Below are positions 51,414-60,632 of a DNA stretch of 64,000 nucleotides, piece by piece. Source of the stretch: Roseburia sp. (lineage in GTDB: Bacteria; Bacillota; Clostridia; Lachnospirales; Lachnospiraceae); the NCBI GenBank assembly GCA_003483745.1, contig DMYD01000042.1, forward strand, positions 96,649-160,648, written 5' to 3'. The position numbers were made by a program, and so were the translations under genes. The first letter of the stretch is position 1. Each line of letters starts with the position of its first letter. Below the pieces are notes generated by a model. It had not been told where the DNA came from. It was given only the letters and a program-made list of their open reading frames with translations, and did not search any database.

Positions 51414-52619
51414 ATGAAAGCAAAATGGGTTAAGACAGCCGGACTTCTTGCGGCCGGTTCTCTTGTATTTTCAGTAGCATATATTGATGGACGGTCAGGT
51501 GTGAAGAACGAGCATACAGTAATGTCAGAGAGTACAGGTTCTCAGATAAATGAAGTATCTGCGGGAGTGTCTTCCACATTGGCAGAACAGATGGAAAATT
51601 ACTCAAAGCATGAAGCGGATCTTGCATCCGGTGTTACGGATGCGATGTCGGGTTATCTTTCTGTTACGGCAGCGGATATGGCCAGTGTTTCCGAATCAGA
51701 CCGCGATATGACGGCGTCCGGTCAGGAGGATGAAACGCAGGAAGATGATGCGGCAAAAGCACTTGCAGATGCAGCGAGTGAATTTGGCTATACGAATCTT
51801 GGAATCGCACAGGCAGATGGCAATATCAATGTCCGCGAGACACCTGGAACAGAGGCAGAGATTGTTGGAAAACTGCCAAACAATGCAGGATGTGAGATCA
51901 TTGGAACAGACGGTGAATGGACACAGATTGAGTCAGGAAAAGTAAAAGGATATGTAAAATCAGAATATCTTCTGACAGGAGAGGCTGCAGTTGCGAAAGC
52001 ACAGGAAGTAAAGCAGACAGTCGCAACAGTGACGACGACAACCCTCTATGTCCGTGACGAAGCGAACACAGACAGCCATGTCATTACCATGATGCCGGAA
52101 GGAGAGGAACTAGAAGTCCTAGAAGTCCTTGACGGCTGGGTAAAGATCAATGTCGATAGTGATGAGGGATATGTTTCCTCTGATTATGTAAGTATTGCAA
52201 CCGAACTGCCGAAGGCGCAGACCATGACGGAGGTTCGTTATGGACAGGGCGTATCGGATGTCCGCGTATCACTTGTCTCTTATGCGACGCAGTTTGTAGG
52301 CAACCCATATGTCTGGGGTGGAACTAGTCTGACAAGAGGAGCAGACTGTTCTGGATTTGTTATGAGTGTATTTGCCAATTATGGTATTTCACTTCCACAT
52401 TCTTCAAGAGCACAGGCAAACTGCGGTACAAAGATTTCCGCATCAGATGCCCAGCCGGGAGATCTTTTCTTCTATGGCAATGGCAGCAGTATCAATCATG
52501 TGGCTATTTATATCGGTGGAGGCAGTGTAGTACATGCAAGTTCACCGAAGTCCGGTATCAAAATTTCCGGAGCTTATTACAGAACACCGGTTAAAGTAGT
52601 CCGTGTGATCAATAATTAA
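51414..52619 (+). CDS. Secreted NlpC/P60 peptidoglycan hydrolase with two SH3 domains
   Basis: Exported wall hydrolase of 401 residues that should cut peptide stems of peptidoglycan. N-terminal signal peptide or anchor (WVKTAGLLAAGSLVFSVAYI). An acidic region follows, then two bacterial SH3 domains (INVRETPGTEAEIVGKLP, about 140-195; LYVRDEANTDSHVITMMPEG, about 215-270). The C-terminal NlpC/P60 domain has catalytic Cys in RGADCSGFVMSVFA, His in INHVAIYIGGG and a third polar residue His in VVHASS. The upstream frame to 51372 would cross the promoter region; AAAGG precedes ATG 51414. Confidence 0.92.
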   Translation: MKAKWVKTAGLLAAGSLVFSVAYIDGRSGVKNEHTVMSESTGSQINEVSAGVSSTLAEQMENYSKHEADLASGVTDAMSGYLSVTAADMASVSESDRDMTASGQEDETQEDDAAKALADAASEFGYTNLGIAQADGNINVRETPGTEAEIVGKLPNNAGCEIIGTDGEWTQIESGKVKGYVKSEYLLTGEAAVAKAQEVKQTVATVTTTTLYVRDEANTDSHVITMMPEGEELEVLEVLDGWVKINVDSDEGYVSSDYVSIATELPKAQTMTEVRYGQGVSDVRVSLVSYATQFVGNPYVWGGTSLTRGADCSGFVMSVFANYGISLPHSSRAQANCGTKISASDAQPGDLFFYGNGSSINHVAIYIGGGSVVHASSPKSGIKISGAYYRTPVKVVRVINN

Positions 52620-52628
52620 AATTAGGCA

Positions 52629-52657
52629 TTTACAACGAAACCAACCCATGCTATAAT
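52629..52657 (+). promoter_or_regulatory. Promoter for rpsO
   Basis: TTTACA (52629-52634), 17 bp, TATAAT (52652-52657). Confidence 0.75.
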
Positions 52658-52663
52658 AACGGA

Positions 52664-52770
52664 GTATGAGTTCAGCCCATATTCGGTAGATGGACACTCC
52701 GACCTTTTACTGAGTATCATATCCCGGCACGACCGGAGCGGGCGTTTAATAAGAAAAGGAGGATCATAAC
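52664..52770 (+). promoter_or_regulatory. rpsO leader, possible S15 autoregulatory site
   Basis: A ~107-nt transcribed leader contains complementary segments (for example GGAGT near 52661 with ACTCC near 52705, and CCGG-rich bases at 52730-52745) just upstream of AAAGGAGG. Firmicute rpsO leaders are known to bind S15 and repress translation. I could not fold it rigorously. Confidence 0.4.
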
Positions 52771-53037
52771 ATGATCGCAAAGGAAAAGAAACAGGCAATT
52801 ATCGCAGAGTATGGCAGAACACCGGGAGATACAGGTTCACCGGAAGTTCAGATCGCTATCTTAACAGCACGTATTGAGGAGTTAAATGCTCATCTTGCTG
52901 AGAACAAAAACGACTATCATTCAAGACGTGGTCTTTTAAAGATGGTTGGTCAGAGACGTGGTTTACTGGCATACTTAAAGAAAGTTGATATCGAAAGATA
53001 TCGTTCCTTAATTGAACGTTTAGGTCTTAGAAAATAA
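52771..53037 (+). CDS. rpsO: 30S ribosomal protein S15
   Basis: Primary 16S rRNA-binding protein, 88 residues, with GDTGSPEVQIAILTARI, the LNAHLAENKNDYHSRRGLLK rRNA-binding helices and the RRGLLAYLKKVDIERYRSLI end. AAAAGGAGG precedes ATG. It lies upstream of pnp as in most bacteria. Confidence 0.97.
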   Translation: MIAKEKKQAIIAEYGRTPGDTGSPEVQIAILTARIEELNAHLAENKNDYHSRRGLLKMVGQRRGLLAYLKKVDIERYRSLIERLGLRK

Positions 53038-53044
53038 GATCTTC

Positions 53045-53186
53045 TCCATACAAAGCCGGTTTTATATAGAAACCGGTCTGTATGGATGCCGTGTGGGACA
53101 TGCTTTCATACGGTTTTATCGAGTGGAGACTTACTCCACTCGATTTTCAGTTAAAAACAGAAAGAATCCTGTGGAAACGGATTCTT
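53045..53186 (+). other. Array of three hairpins between rpsO and pnp
   Basis: Hairpin 1 (53045-53086): TCCATACA..TGTATGGA with an inner GCCGGTTT/AAACCGGT stem. Hairpin 2 (53119-53143): 10 bp TCGAGTGGAG/CTCCACTCGA followed by TTTT, terminator-like. Hairpin 3 (53162-53186): AAGAATCC/GGATTCTT then TTCT. They may partly terminate rpsO transcripts and offer RNase III sites, as known for pnp leaders. Confidence 0.65.
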
Positions 53187-53306
53187 TTCTAAAAAGTGAA
53201 TGACAGGCAGAAGTATATTTCCGAGACCACTGAAAAATGTATGAAAAGTCGTGTGTTTTTCAGTAGTTTCGGTGCTTCTGTCTCCACAGAGAAAAGGAGA
53301 AAACGC

Positions 53307-55400
53307 ATGTATAAAAGTTTTTCAATGGAACTTGCCGGCAGAACACTGACCGTGGATATCGGCAGAGTATGTGCCCAGGCGAATGGAGCCACATTATTAA
53401 AATACGGTGATACAACAGTCTTATCTACCGCTACTGCATCAGACAAGCCAAGAGATGGTGTTGATTTCTTCCCACTCAGTGTTGAGTACGAAGAGAAAAT
53501 GTATGCAGTCGGAAAGATTCCTGGCGGATTTAACAAGAGAGAGGGTAAGGCGTCTGAAAATGCAATCCTTACTTCCCGTGTAATCGATCGCCCGATGCGT
53601 CCATTATTCCCGAAAGATTACCGCAATGATGTGACCATCAACAACATGGTTATGTCCGTTGATACAGAGTGCCGTCCGGAAGTTGTTGCAATGATCGGTT
53701 CTGCACTTGCAGTTACTATTTCTGATATCCCATTTGCAGGTCCTTGTGCCATGACACAGATGGGTATGGTAGATGGCGAGTTTATTATCAATCCTTCCCA
53801 GAAAGTATGGGATACCGGTGATTTACAGCTTACCGTTGCATCTACCGCTGAGAAAGTTATCATGATCGAAGCAGGCGCAAACGAGATTCCGGAAGAGAAG
53901 ATGATCGAGGCAATCTATAAATGTCATGATGTAAACCAGACCATCATCGCTTTTATCAACCATATCGTAGAAGAAGTTGGCAAGCCAAAACACGAGTATA
54001 CAAGCTGTGCGATTCCGGAAGAGATGTTTGCTGCGATCAAAGAGATCGTAACACCGGAGCAGATGGAAGAGGCTGTATTTACCGATGAGAAACAGAAACG
54101 TGAAGAAAATATCCGTGAGATCACAGATAAACTTGCTGAGGCATTTGCAGATAACGAAGAGTGGTTGGCAGTGCTTGGTGAGGCTGTTTACCAGTATCAG
54201 AAAAAGACCGTCCGTAAGATGATCTTAAAAGATCACAAACGTCCGGATGGTCGTGCGATCAACCAGATCCGTCCACTTGCAGCAGAGGTTGACCTGATTC
54301 CTAGAGTTCATGGTTCCGCAATGTTTACCCGTGGACAGACACAGATCTGTGACGTTGTCACATTAGCTCCGCTTTCTGAAGTACAGAAGATTGACGGATT
54401 AGATGAGAACATCACAACAAAGAGATATATCCATCAGTACAACTTCCCTGCATATTCTGTAGGTGAGACAAAAGTTTCCCGTGGACCGGGACGCCGTGAG
54501 ATCGGTCATGGTGCATTAGCAGAGAAGGCGCTTATGGCAGTCCTTCCTTCGGAGGAAGAGTTCCCATATGCAATCCGTGCCGTATCCGAGACATTTGAGT
54601 CAAACGGTTCTACTTCCATGGCATCTACCTGTGCATCCTGTATGTCTTTAATGGCAGCAGGTGTTCCGTTAAAAGCAATGGTTGCAGGTATTTCCTGTGG
54701 TCTTGTAACCGGAGAGACAGATGATGATTATCTTGTTCTTACCGATATCCAGGGACTTGAGGATTTCTTCGGAGATATGGACTTTAAAGTGACCGGTACA
54801 CACAAAGGTATCACTGCAATCCAGATGGATATTAAGATTCATGGTCTTACAAGACCGATCGTTGAGGAAGCAATTGGACGTGCGAGAGAGGCAAGAATCT
54901 ACATCATGGATGAGGTTATGTCGAAAGCGATCGAAGAGCCAAGAAAAGAAGTCAGCACCTATGCACCGAAGATTGTACAGATTCAGATCAATCCGGACAA
55001 GATCGGTGATGTAGTCGGACAGAGAGGTAAGACGATCAATGAGATCATCGACCGTACAGGCGTTAAGATCGATATTACCGATGATGGTGCGGTATCTGTA
55101 TGTGGCACAGACGCTGAAATGATGAACAAAGCGATTGAAATGATCAAGATCATCACAACTGATTTTGCAGAGGGACAGATTTTTACCGGTACAGTTGTAA
55201 GCATCAAAGAGTTTGGTGCATTTGTAGAGTTTGCTCCTGGAAAAGAGGGAATGGTTCATATTTCTAAGATTTCCAAAGAACGTATCAACCGCGTGGAAGA
55301 TGTTCTGACATTAGGAGATAAAGTAAAAGTTGTCTGCCTTGGAAAAGATAAGATGGGACGTATCAGCTTCTCTATGAAGGATGTTCCGGCAGAGGCATAA
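53307..55400 (+). CDS. pnp: Polyribonucleotide nucleotidyltransferase (PNPase)
   Basis: Phosphorolytic 3'-5' exoribonuclease of RNA turnover, a trimer. The 697-residue protein has two RNase PH-like domains (KYGDTTVLSTATASDKPRDG at about 35; ARGQ-type SAMFTRGQTQICDVVTLAPL near 340), FNGS-like SNGSTSMASTCASCMS, the KH domain (GQRGKTINEIIDRTGVKIDI, about 575) and C-terminal S1 (GTVVSIKEFGAFVEFAPGKE). The frame opens at 53196, but the conserved start MYKSFSMELAGRTL and AAAGGAG place the start at 53307. Confidence 0.96.
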   Translation: MYKSFSMELAGRTLTVDIGRVCAQANGATLLKYGDTTVLSTATASDKPRDGVDFFPLSVEYEEKMYAVGKIPGGFNKREGKASENAILTSRVIDRPMRPLFPKDYRNDVTINNMVMSVDTECRPEVVAMIGSALAVTISDIPFAGPCAMTQMGMVDGEFIINPSQKVWDTGDLQLTVASTAEKVIMIEAGANEIPEEKMIEAIYKCHDVNQTIIAFINHIVEEVGKPKHEYTSCAIPEEMFAAIKEIVTPEQMEEAVFTDEKQKREENIREITDKLAEAFADNEEWLAVLGEAVYQYQKKTVRKMILKDHKRPDGRAINQIRPLAAEVDLIPRVHGSAMFTRGQTQICDVVTLAPLSEVQKIDGLDENITTKRYIHQYNFPAYSVGETKVSRGPGRREIGHGALAEKALMAVLPSEEEFPYAIRAVSETFESNGSTSMASTCASCMSLMAAGVPLKAMVAGISCGLVTGETDDDYLVLTDIQGLEDFFGDMDFKVTGTHKGITAIQMDIKIHGLTRPIVEEAIGRAREARIYIMDEVMSKAIEEPRKEVSTYAPKIVQIQINPDKIGDVVGQRGKTINEIIDRTGVKIDITDDGAVSVCGTDAEMMNKAIEMIKIITTDFAEGQIFTGTVVSIKEFGAFVEFAPGKEGMVHISKISKERINRVEDVLTLGDKVKVVCLGKDKMGRISFSMKDVPAEA

Positions 55401-55454
55401 AAAATTTACAATTTAAAAATTGCAAATGGTCTGTAGACAAAATATATAGACAAA

Positions 55455-55496
55455 AAGAACTGCATGTTTCTTAGATGAACATGCAGTTCTTTTTTG
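55455..55496 (+). terminator. Terminator after pnp
   Basis: AAGAACTGCATGTT (55455-55468) pairs perfectly with AACATGCAGTTCTT (55478-55491), then T-run. Confidence 0.9.
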
Positions 55497-55509
55497 TAAT
55501 TCATGATAA

Positions 55510-55543
55510 ATAGAACGTTCGCGAAGCATGCATTCTATTGTAA
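55510..55543 (+). repeat. 34-nt interspersed palindromic repeat, copy 2
   Basis: Second copy of the repeat at 10841-10874 (29 of 34 identical), ATAGAA...TTCTATTGTAA, in the same orientation. It lies between the pnp terminator and the convergent PII-like gene. Confidence 0.6.
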
Positions 55544-55606
55544 AGTTCAAAAACCAGCAATTTGGCAACAGATAAAGATAACGGAATAGCAATAGCACTA
55601 TCGGCA

Positions 55607-56302
55607 TTATAATCCCATAATTCCGTCCACAGGCAGGGAAAAAGCAACTCCATGTGCAGGAGAGTCGATGCCATGTGTGGAGCTGATCGCCTGCATGATC
55701 TGTGTCTTTTTATCTTTTGGAACAACGATCGCGACAATCTCCTGTTCTTCCTGAATTGTAATGCCAAAAATGACGGCTGATTTTCCGGGACTACAACGCA
55801 GACCTTTTAAAATTGTACCTCCGGTTGCACCGGCGGCGCGTGCGGTATTCATGACAGCGTTACTGTATCCCTGATTGATTGTTACAAGAATCATAGCATG
55901 TGTAATTGTGTCACTCATTTTTTTCACTTCCTTTTCGGCATCTTCTTTGTCTGATTCAGCAGTGTGTTCGTTTAAAAGTTTATAGAGGAAACCCTGCATA
56001 CCGTTCATTGGAATACTGACAGCGATACCGGTTCCTTTTTTATGGAGGCTTAATGCCTGATTCATTTCAGCGAGCAGAATTTTTTTCCGCCCGTTTGGGA
56101 TAAAACAGAGTGTAATACTTTTCTGGATACTTCCAAGACCACATAATTCTAACCATTCTGAACTGGCTGTGCCGATACCATGCATCTGATAATAGACTGG
56201 TATATGGGAATCTGCTAAAAATTCACATAACCGCTCTCTGATATGGGAGTCTGTTATAATTACAAGGCAGCGGTAAGCTTCTTGTTTTTTTGATTCCTGC
56301 AT
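55607..56302 (-). CDS. PII-like protein with two PII-type domains, partner of DUF1538
   Basis: A 231-residue soluble protein containing two PII-like ferredoxin-fold units. The N-terminal one is divergent (CLVIITDSHIRERLCEFLAD). The C-terminal one is clearer (MILVTINQGYSNAVMNTARA; AGATGGTILKGLRC; IVAIVVPKDKKTQIMQAISS). PII proteins usually sense nucleotides and gate membrane transporters. Its ATG lies 2 bases after the stop of the DUF1538 gene, with GGAGGA inside that gene's end, so the two are translated together. Role as a gate for the DUF1538 protein is inferred from context. Confidence 0.82.
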   Translation of the reverse strand: MQESKKQEAYRCLVIITDSHIRERLCEFLADSHIPVYYQMHGIGTASSEWLELCGLGSIQKSITLCFIPNGRKKILLAEMNQALSLHKKGTGIAVSIPMNGMQGFLYKLLNEHTAESDKEDAEKEVKKMSDTITHAMILVTINQGYSNAVMNTARAAGATGGTILKGLRCSPGKSAVIFGITIQEEQEIVAIVVPKDKKTQIMQAISSTHGIDSPAHGVAFSLPVDGIMGL

Positions 56303-56304
56303 CG

Positions 56305-57828
56305 TTAAAAATCCTCCTCAAAATCCAGAATTTCATTGTCATCAATTCCAATGATTGCAGCGGCAGCGGCATTTGCTTTCTTTAATTTCATATTATAAGA
56401 AACACCCATGAGCTGAACTGCGATTAATGGTGCCATGGCAACCATAGCGACAACTCCGAAAGCATCTGTTACAACATTGCCTCCGATTGCAGTACATGCA
56501 CCCATGGCAAGCGGGAGCAGGAAAGTGGAAGTCATAGGACCACTCGCAACACCGCCGGAGTCAAATGCAATACCGACAAACACTTTAGGAACAAATTTTG
56601 TCAGAATCAGTGCGATCAGGTATCCCGGTATTAAAAGCCAGTAAATATTTAAACCGGTAAGAACGCGCAGCAGGGCAAGTGCAACTGAGGCTGATACACC
56701 GATCGACAGGCTTAAATTCATCGTATCCCTGGAAATGGAACCGTTTGTGACATCCTCAACCTGACGGTTTAATACCTGAACAGCAGGTTCTGCTTTTACA
56801 ATATAATAACCGATCAGGGCACCGATTGGAATTAAAATCCATTTCCATGACTGTCCGGCAAGACTGCTTCCTAAAAGACTTCCAACTGGTGCAAATCCGA
56901 CGTTTACACCGGTTAAGAAAAGAATCAGACCGATGATCGTGTAGAGAAAACCGATGATCATTTTGATCATCTGTGACTTGTGGTAACGTCTGGAAATAAG
57001 CTGGAAGATCAGAAATACGAAAACAACCGGAAGGATGGAGAGCAGTACCTCTTTGGCATAATCCGGTATCATATGTACGAATTCACGGATCACATCCTGC
57101 ATTGTGATCACATCCGGAATCGTTGTTTCATTGTATGCGGCACCAGAAGGATGATAAAAGATACCAAGCAATAGAACCATTAAAACTGGACCGACACTGC
57201 AAAAGGAGATCAGACCGAAACTGTCGCTGGAACCATTTTTATCATTTCTGGTTGCAGAGAGACCAACGCCGATTGCCATGATAAAAGGAACTGTCATAGG
57301 ACCGGTTGTCACACCGCCGGAGTCAAATGCGACTGCGATAAAATCAGCAGGTGCTGCAAAAGAAAGGAAAAACAGTGCGATATAAAAAATGCACAGCAGA
57401 ACCGGAAGACTGATCCGGAAAAGGATACGGAGTACTGCAACTACAAGGAATACGCCGACACCAAGTGCAACGGTAAAGATCAGGGTATTATTTGGAATGG
57501 AAGGAACCTGATTTGCAAGAACCTGAAGATCAGGCTCTGCGAGAGTTATGATAACACCCATCAGAAAGCATACGCCGATCAAAACGGGAAGTTTTCTTGT
57601 TTTCATAATAGAAGAACCAACGCCTTCTCCGAGAGGTGTCATGGCGGTTTCAGCACCGAGCTGGAAAAAAGCCATACCGATGATCAGCATAAATGCACCG
57701 ACTAAGAACAGGGCAATCGTTCCTGTTTCCATAGGAACAACAAAAATGGAAAGCAAAAGAACAATCACAGTGATCGGCAAAACTGCATTTACGGATTCGT
57801 CAAATTTTTCTTTGAGTTTTTTGTTCAA
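56305..57828 (-). CDS. DUF1538 membrane protein, duplicated (Ump-type transporter)
   Basis: Polytopic membrane protein of 507 residues made of two DUF1538 halves. Each half has the signature FDSGGV(T/A)(T/S)GPMT (AVAFDSGGVTTGPMTVPFIM near 170; GIAFDSGGVASGPMTSTFLL near 415) and LGAETAMTPLGE or AEPAVQVLN type segments. From memory, DUF1538 pairs (UmpAB) of a halophile were reported to act as Na+(K+)/H+ antiporters; here both halves are fused in one chain. It forms a two-gene minus-strand unit with the PII-like gene. Confidence 0.85.
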   Translation of the reverse strand: MNKKLKEKFDESVNAVLPITVIVLLLSIFVVPMETGTIALFLVGAFMLIIGMAFFQLGAETAMTPLGEGVGSSIMKTRKLPVLIGVCFLMGVIITLAEPDLQVLANQVPSIPNNTLIFTVALGVGVFLVVAVLRILFRISLPVLLCIFYIALFFLSFAAPADFIAVAFDSGGVTTGPMTVPFIMAIGVGLSATRNDKNGSSDSFGLISFCSVGPVLMVLLLGIFYHPSGAAYNETTIPDVITMQDVIREFVHMIPDYAKEVLLSILPVVFVFLIFQLISRRYHKSQMIKMIIGFLYTIIGLILFLTGVNVGFAPVGSLLGSSLAGQSWKWILIPIGALIGYYIVKAEPAVQVLNRQVEDVTNGSISRDTMNLSLSIGVSASVALALLRVLTGLNIYWLLIPGYLIALILTKFVPKVFVGIAFDSGGVASGPMTSTFLLPLAMGACTAIGGNVVTDAFGVVAMVAMAPLIAVQLMGVSYNMKLKKANAAAAAIIGIDDNEILDFEEDF

Positions 57829-57975
57829 GATGGCATCACACTACTTTCTTTTTTTGATTTTTAAAGCGAACCAAAATAGTTCACTAATTAACTATTATTT
57901 ATTGTAAGGAAAATCATGCCTGGTGTCAAACGTTCTTCTGAATATTCAGAAAAATTTAACATTTTCTTATCATTT

Positions 57976-58004
57976 TTGGCAGAAAATAAGTTTCTTCATA
58001 TAAT
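57976..58004 (+). promoter_or_regulatory. Promoter for the subtilase gene
   Basis: TTGGCA (57976-57981), 17 bp, TATAAT (57999-58004). It lies inside the longer open frame from 57916, supporting a start after about 58011. Confidence 0.6.
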
Positions 58005-58038
58005 AATATGGAAATTCGTTGACAGAATGGAAGATGCT

Positions 58039-58959
58039 ATGGATCGGGTTAAGAAGATCATTCACACAGATTATGCATATAGATCAGGACTTAGCGGGCA
58101 GAATGTTACTGTTGCAGTGATGGATACGGGGATTGTTGCGCATCCTGACTTTGAAGATAGAATTATATGTTTTCAGGATTTTTGTAATGGAAGAAAGGAA
58201 ATGTATGATGACAATGGGCACGGCACCCATGTTTCGGGCATTATTGCAGGAAACGGAAAAATGTCAGAGCAGTATCTGAAAGGCACAGCACATAAGGTTC
58301 GGATATACAGCGGAGTTGCACCGAAATGCAGAATTATAATGTTAAAAGTTTTAGATGAAAATGGAAATGGAAACACAAGAAAAGTACTGGATGCTGTGCA
58401 GTGGGTTAAAGATAACAGGGAACGTTATCATATCAGAATATTAAATATATCCGTTGGGATGCTGCCGGGTGCAGGCGTGGAGGAACAGAGAAAACTATTA
58501 CATGCAATTGATGAACTGTGGGATGCAGGAATCATGGTTGTTGCTGCAGCCGGAAATAACGGACCAAAAGAAAATACGGTGACGATTCCGGGAATTTCAA
58601 GGAAAATACTGACAGTCGGAAGCGGCGATGATGACACATATGACCGGGTGAGAAAAGCTTTAAAAACCGGATACAGTGGCAGAGGACCAACTGCATGCTG
58701 TATTGTAAAGCCGGAGATCTTTGCTCCGGGAACCGGCATTACAAGCTGCAGCAGGGATAAAACCGGATATCAGGTGAAAAGTGGGACTTCTATGGCGGCA
58801 CCGGTTGTTTCAGGGGCACTTGCACTTGCATTTGAAAAATATCCATCATTTACTCCGGCAGAAATGAAGCTGCGTCTTTACGAGAGAGCTTATCCAAGAA
58901 GTTCACAGCTTGGAAAAATTGGCTGGGGGATGATTCATGTAGATCATCTCGTACGTTGA
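58039..58959 (+). CDS. S8 family serine protease, intracellular subtilisin type
   Basis: Subtilisin-like protease of 306 residues with the full triad: Asp in VTVAVMDTGIVAHPDF (near 31), His in DDNGHGTHVSGIIAGNG (near 62), Ser in KSGTSMAAPVVSGALALAF (near 255); oxyanion Asn in AAAGNNGP. No signal peptide or prodomain, and the size fits intracellular subtilisins. The frame extends to 57916, but that part lies over a promoter. ATG 58039 has GGAAG 5 bases upstream; ATG 58027 is the alternative. Likely role: cytoplasmic protein turnover. Confidence 0.88.
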   Translation: MDRVKKIIHTDYAYRSGLSGQNVTVAVMDTGIVAHPDFEDRIICFQDFCNGRKEMYDDNGHGTHVSGIIAGNGKMSEQYLKGTAHKVRIYSGVAPKCRIIMLKVLDENGNGNTRKVLDAVQWVKDNRERYHIRILNISVGMLPGAGVEEQRKLLHAIDELWDAGIMVVAAAGNNGPKENTVTIPGISRKILTVGSGDDDTYDRVRKALKTGYSGRGPTACCIVKPEIFAPGTGITSCSRDKTGYQVKSGTSMAAPVVSGALALAFEKYPSFTPAEMKLRLYERAYPRSSQLGKIGWGMIHVDHLVR

Positions 58960-59044
58960 CTTTTGAATGGAAAATTATTACAATAAGCACAATTGATGAA
59001 AAATCAGTATTTGATTGAGAAACAGCGCAGAAATGGAGATCTGT

Positions 59045-60580
59045 ATGAAGAAAATATTACATCTCATATTTGGAAGATTTTTTGTAGTTGCCATGGCAAT
59101 TATTTTACAGGTGTTATGGTTGTGTGTCGTATTGTGGCAGCTCAGTTACAAATTCACGTATGTCAATTTGCTTGTCCGTGTGATCGCGATCATTGTTGTA
59201 CTTATAATTGTCAACAAATGGACAAATCCGGCAAATAAACTCTCGTGGACGTTTTTGATATTATTGTCGCCGATTTTTGGACTCATGGTATATTTTTTAT
59301 TCGGAAGATCCGGTCTCACAAAACATACGAGAGAGAGAATGGACGCAGTCAATCAACAGGTGGAAGCTTTGTTTCAGCGGGATATTGCAGCAGAAGAAAA
59401 ACTGGAAAAAGAAAGCCGGTCGGCATATCTGCAGTCATCTTATATTGATAAATGGGCGGGATTTCCATTATATCAGAACACACAGACAAAATATTATCGC
59501 TGTGGGGAAGAAATGTTCCCGGATATGTTAGATGCGCTGCGCAGTGCAAAACATTTTATTTTTCTTGAATATTTTATCATCGAGGAAGGGTATATGTTTA
59601 ATACGATCCTTGATATTCTGGAAGAAAAAGCAAAAGCCGGGGTAGATGTACGTTTTATTTATGATGATGTCGGCAGTATCAATTCCATTTCCTTCGGATA
59701 TTATAAAAAACTGCAGGAGAGAGGCATTCCGTGTGTGACATTCAATCCGTTTAAACCCCTGATTTCTGTTGTGATGAATAATCGCGATCACCGCAAGATT
59801 TTTGTGGTGGATGGCTATATCGGATTTACAGGTGGTATTAATCTTGCGGACGAATATATCAACAAAGTAAAAAGATTTGGTTATTGGAAAGACACTGGAG
59901 TAAGGATCGAGGGTGAGGCAGTCTGGAGTCTTACGGCAATGTTTCTTGAAATGTGGAATTATATCAATCGTTCCACGGAAGATTACAGCAGATTTCTGCC
60001 GTTTGTTTATCAGGAGAAGAAATTTATTTCCGATGGATTTGTGCAGCCGTATGGTGACAGTCCGCTTGATAATGAAAACGTCGGAGAAAATATTTATTTA
60101 AATATCATAAACCGTGCAAAGAGATATGTATATATTTTTACACCATATCTGATCATTGACCATGAGATGCTGATCTGTCTTTCGAATGCGGCAAAGAGCG
60201 GGGTGGATGTAAGAATTGTGACACCCGGAGTGCCGGATAAAAAGGCAGTATACCTTCTGACACAGTCTTATTATGAACCGCTTTTGAAAAATGGCGTAAG
60301 GATTTTTCAGTATACACCCGGATTCATCCATGCAAAATGCTTTGTCTGCGATGATGAGATCGCGACAGTCGGCAGTGTAAACCTTGACTACCGGAGTTTG
60401 TTTTTGCATTTTGAGTGTGGTGTATTTATGTATCAGTCTAAGGCAGTCATGCAGGTAAAAGAAGACTGCCTTAAGACATTTGATGATTCAAAGGAGATGG
60501 ATGTTGCATTCTGCCGGGGAAGAAAACTTCCGGTGCGTATGGTACAGAGTCTGATGCGGCTGTTTGCACCGTTGTTATAA
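59045..60580 (+). CDS. cls: Cardiolipin synthase (phospholipase D family)
   Basis: Membrane enzyme joining two phosphatidylglycerols into cardiolipin. The 511-residue protein has two N-terminal membrane segments (about 10-30 and 38-58, plus WTFLILLSPIFGLMVYFLFG). Two HKD motifs follow: NRDHRKIFVVDGYIGFTGG and FIHAKCFVCDDEIATVGSVN. The frame opens at 59015, but GGAGATCT lies just before ATG 59045, where the typical basic-hydrophobic N-terminus begins. Convergent with the carboxypeptidase gene downstream, 52 bp apart. Confidence 0.93.
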   Translation: MKKILHLIFGRFFVVAMAIILQVLWLCVVLWQLSYKFTYVNLLVRVIAIIVVLIIVNKWTNPANKLSWTFLILLSPIFGLMVYFLFGRSGLTKHTRERMDAVNQQVEALFQRDIAAEEKLEKESRSAYLQSSYIDKWAGFPLYQNTQTKYYRCGEEMFPDMLDALRSAKHFIFLEYFIIEEGYMFNTILDILEEKAKAGVDVRFIYDDVGSINSISFGYYKKLQERGIPCVTFNPFKPLISVVMNNRDHRKIFVVDGYIGFTGGINLADEYINKVKRFGYWKDTGVRIEGEAVWSLTAMFLEMWNYINRSTEDYSRFLPFVYQEKKFISDGFVQPYGDSPLDNENVGENIYLNIINRAKRYVYIFTPYLIIDHEMLICLSNAAKSGVDVRIVTPGVPDKKAVYLLTQSYYEPLLKNGVRIFQYTPGFIHAKCFVCDDEIATVGSVNLDYRSLFLHFECGVFMYQSKAVMQVKEDCLKTFDDSKEMDVAFCRGRKLPVRMVQSLMRLFAPLL

Positions 60581-60632
60581 GTCGAAAGATCAGGCTGCTT
60601 TAAAATATGCAATTAATATGATGACCAGCTCT

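Noticed and set aside
57916..58038. Longer N-terminus for the subtilase
   Set aside because: It has no ribosome-binding site, and a TTGGCA-17-TATAAT promoter lies within it.
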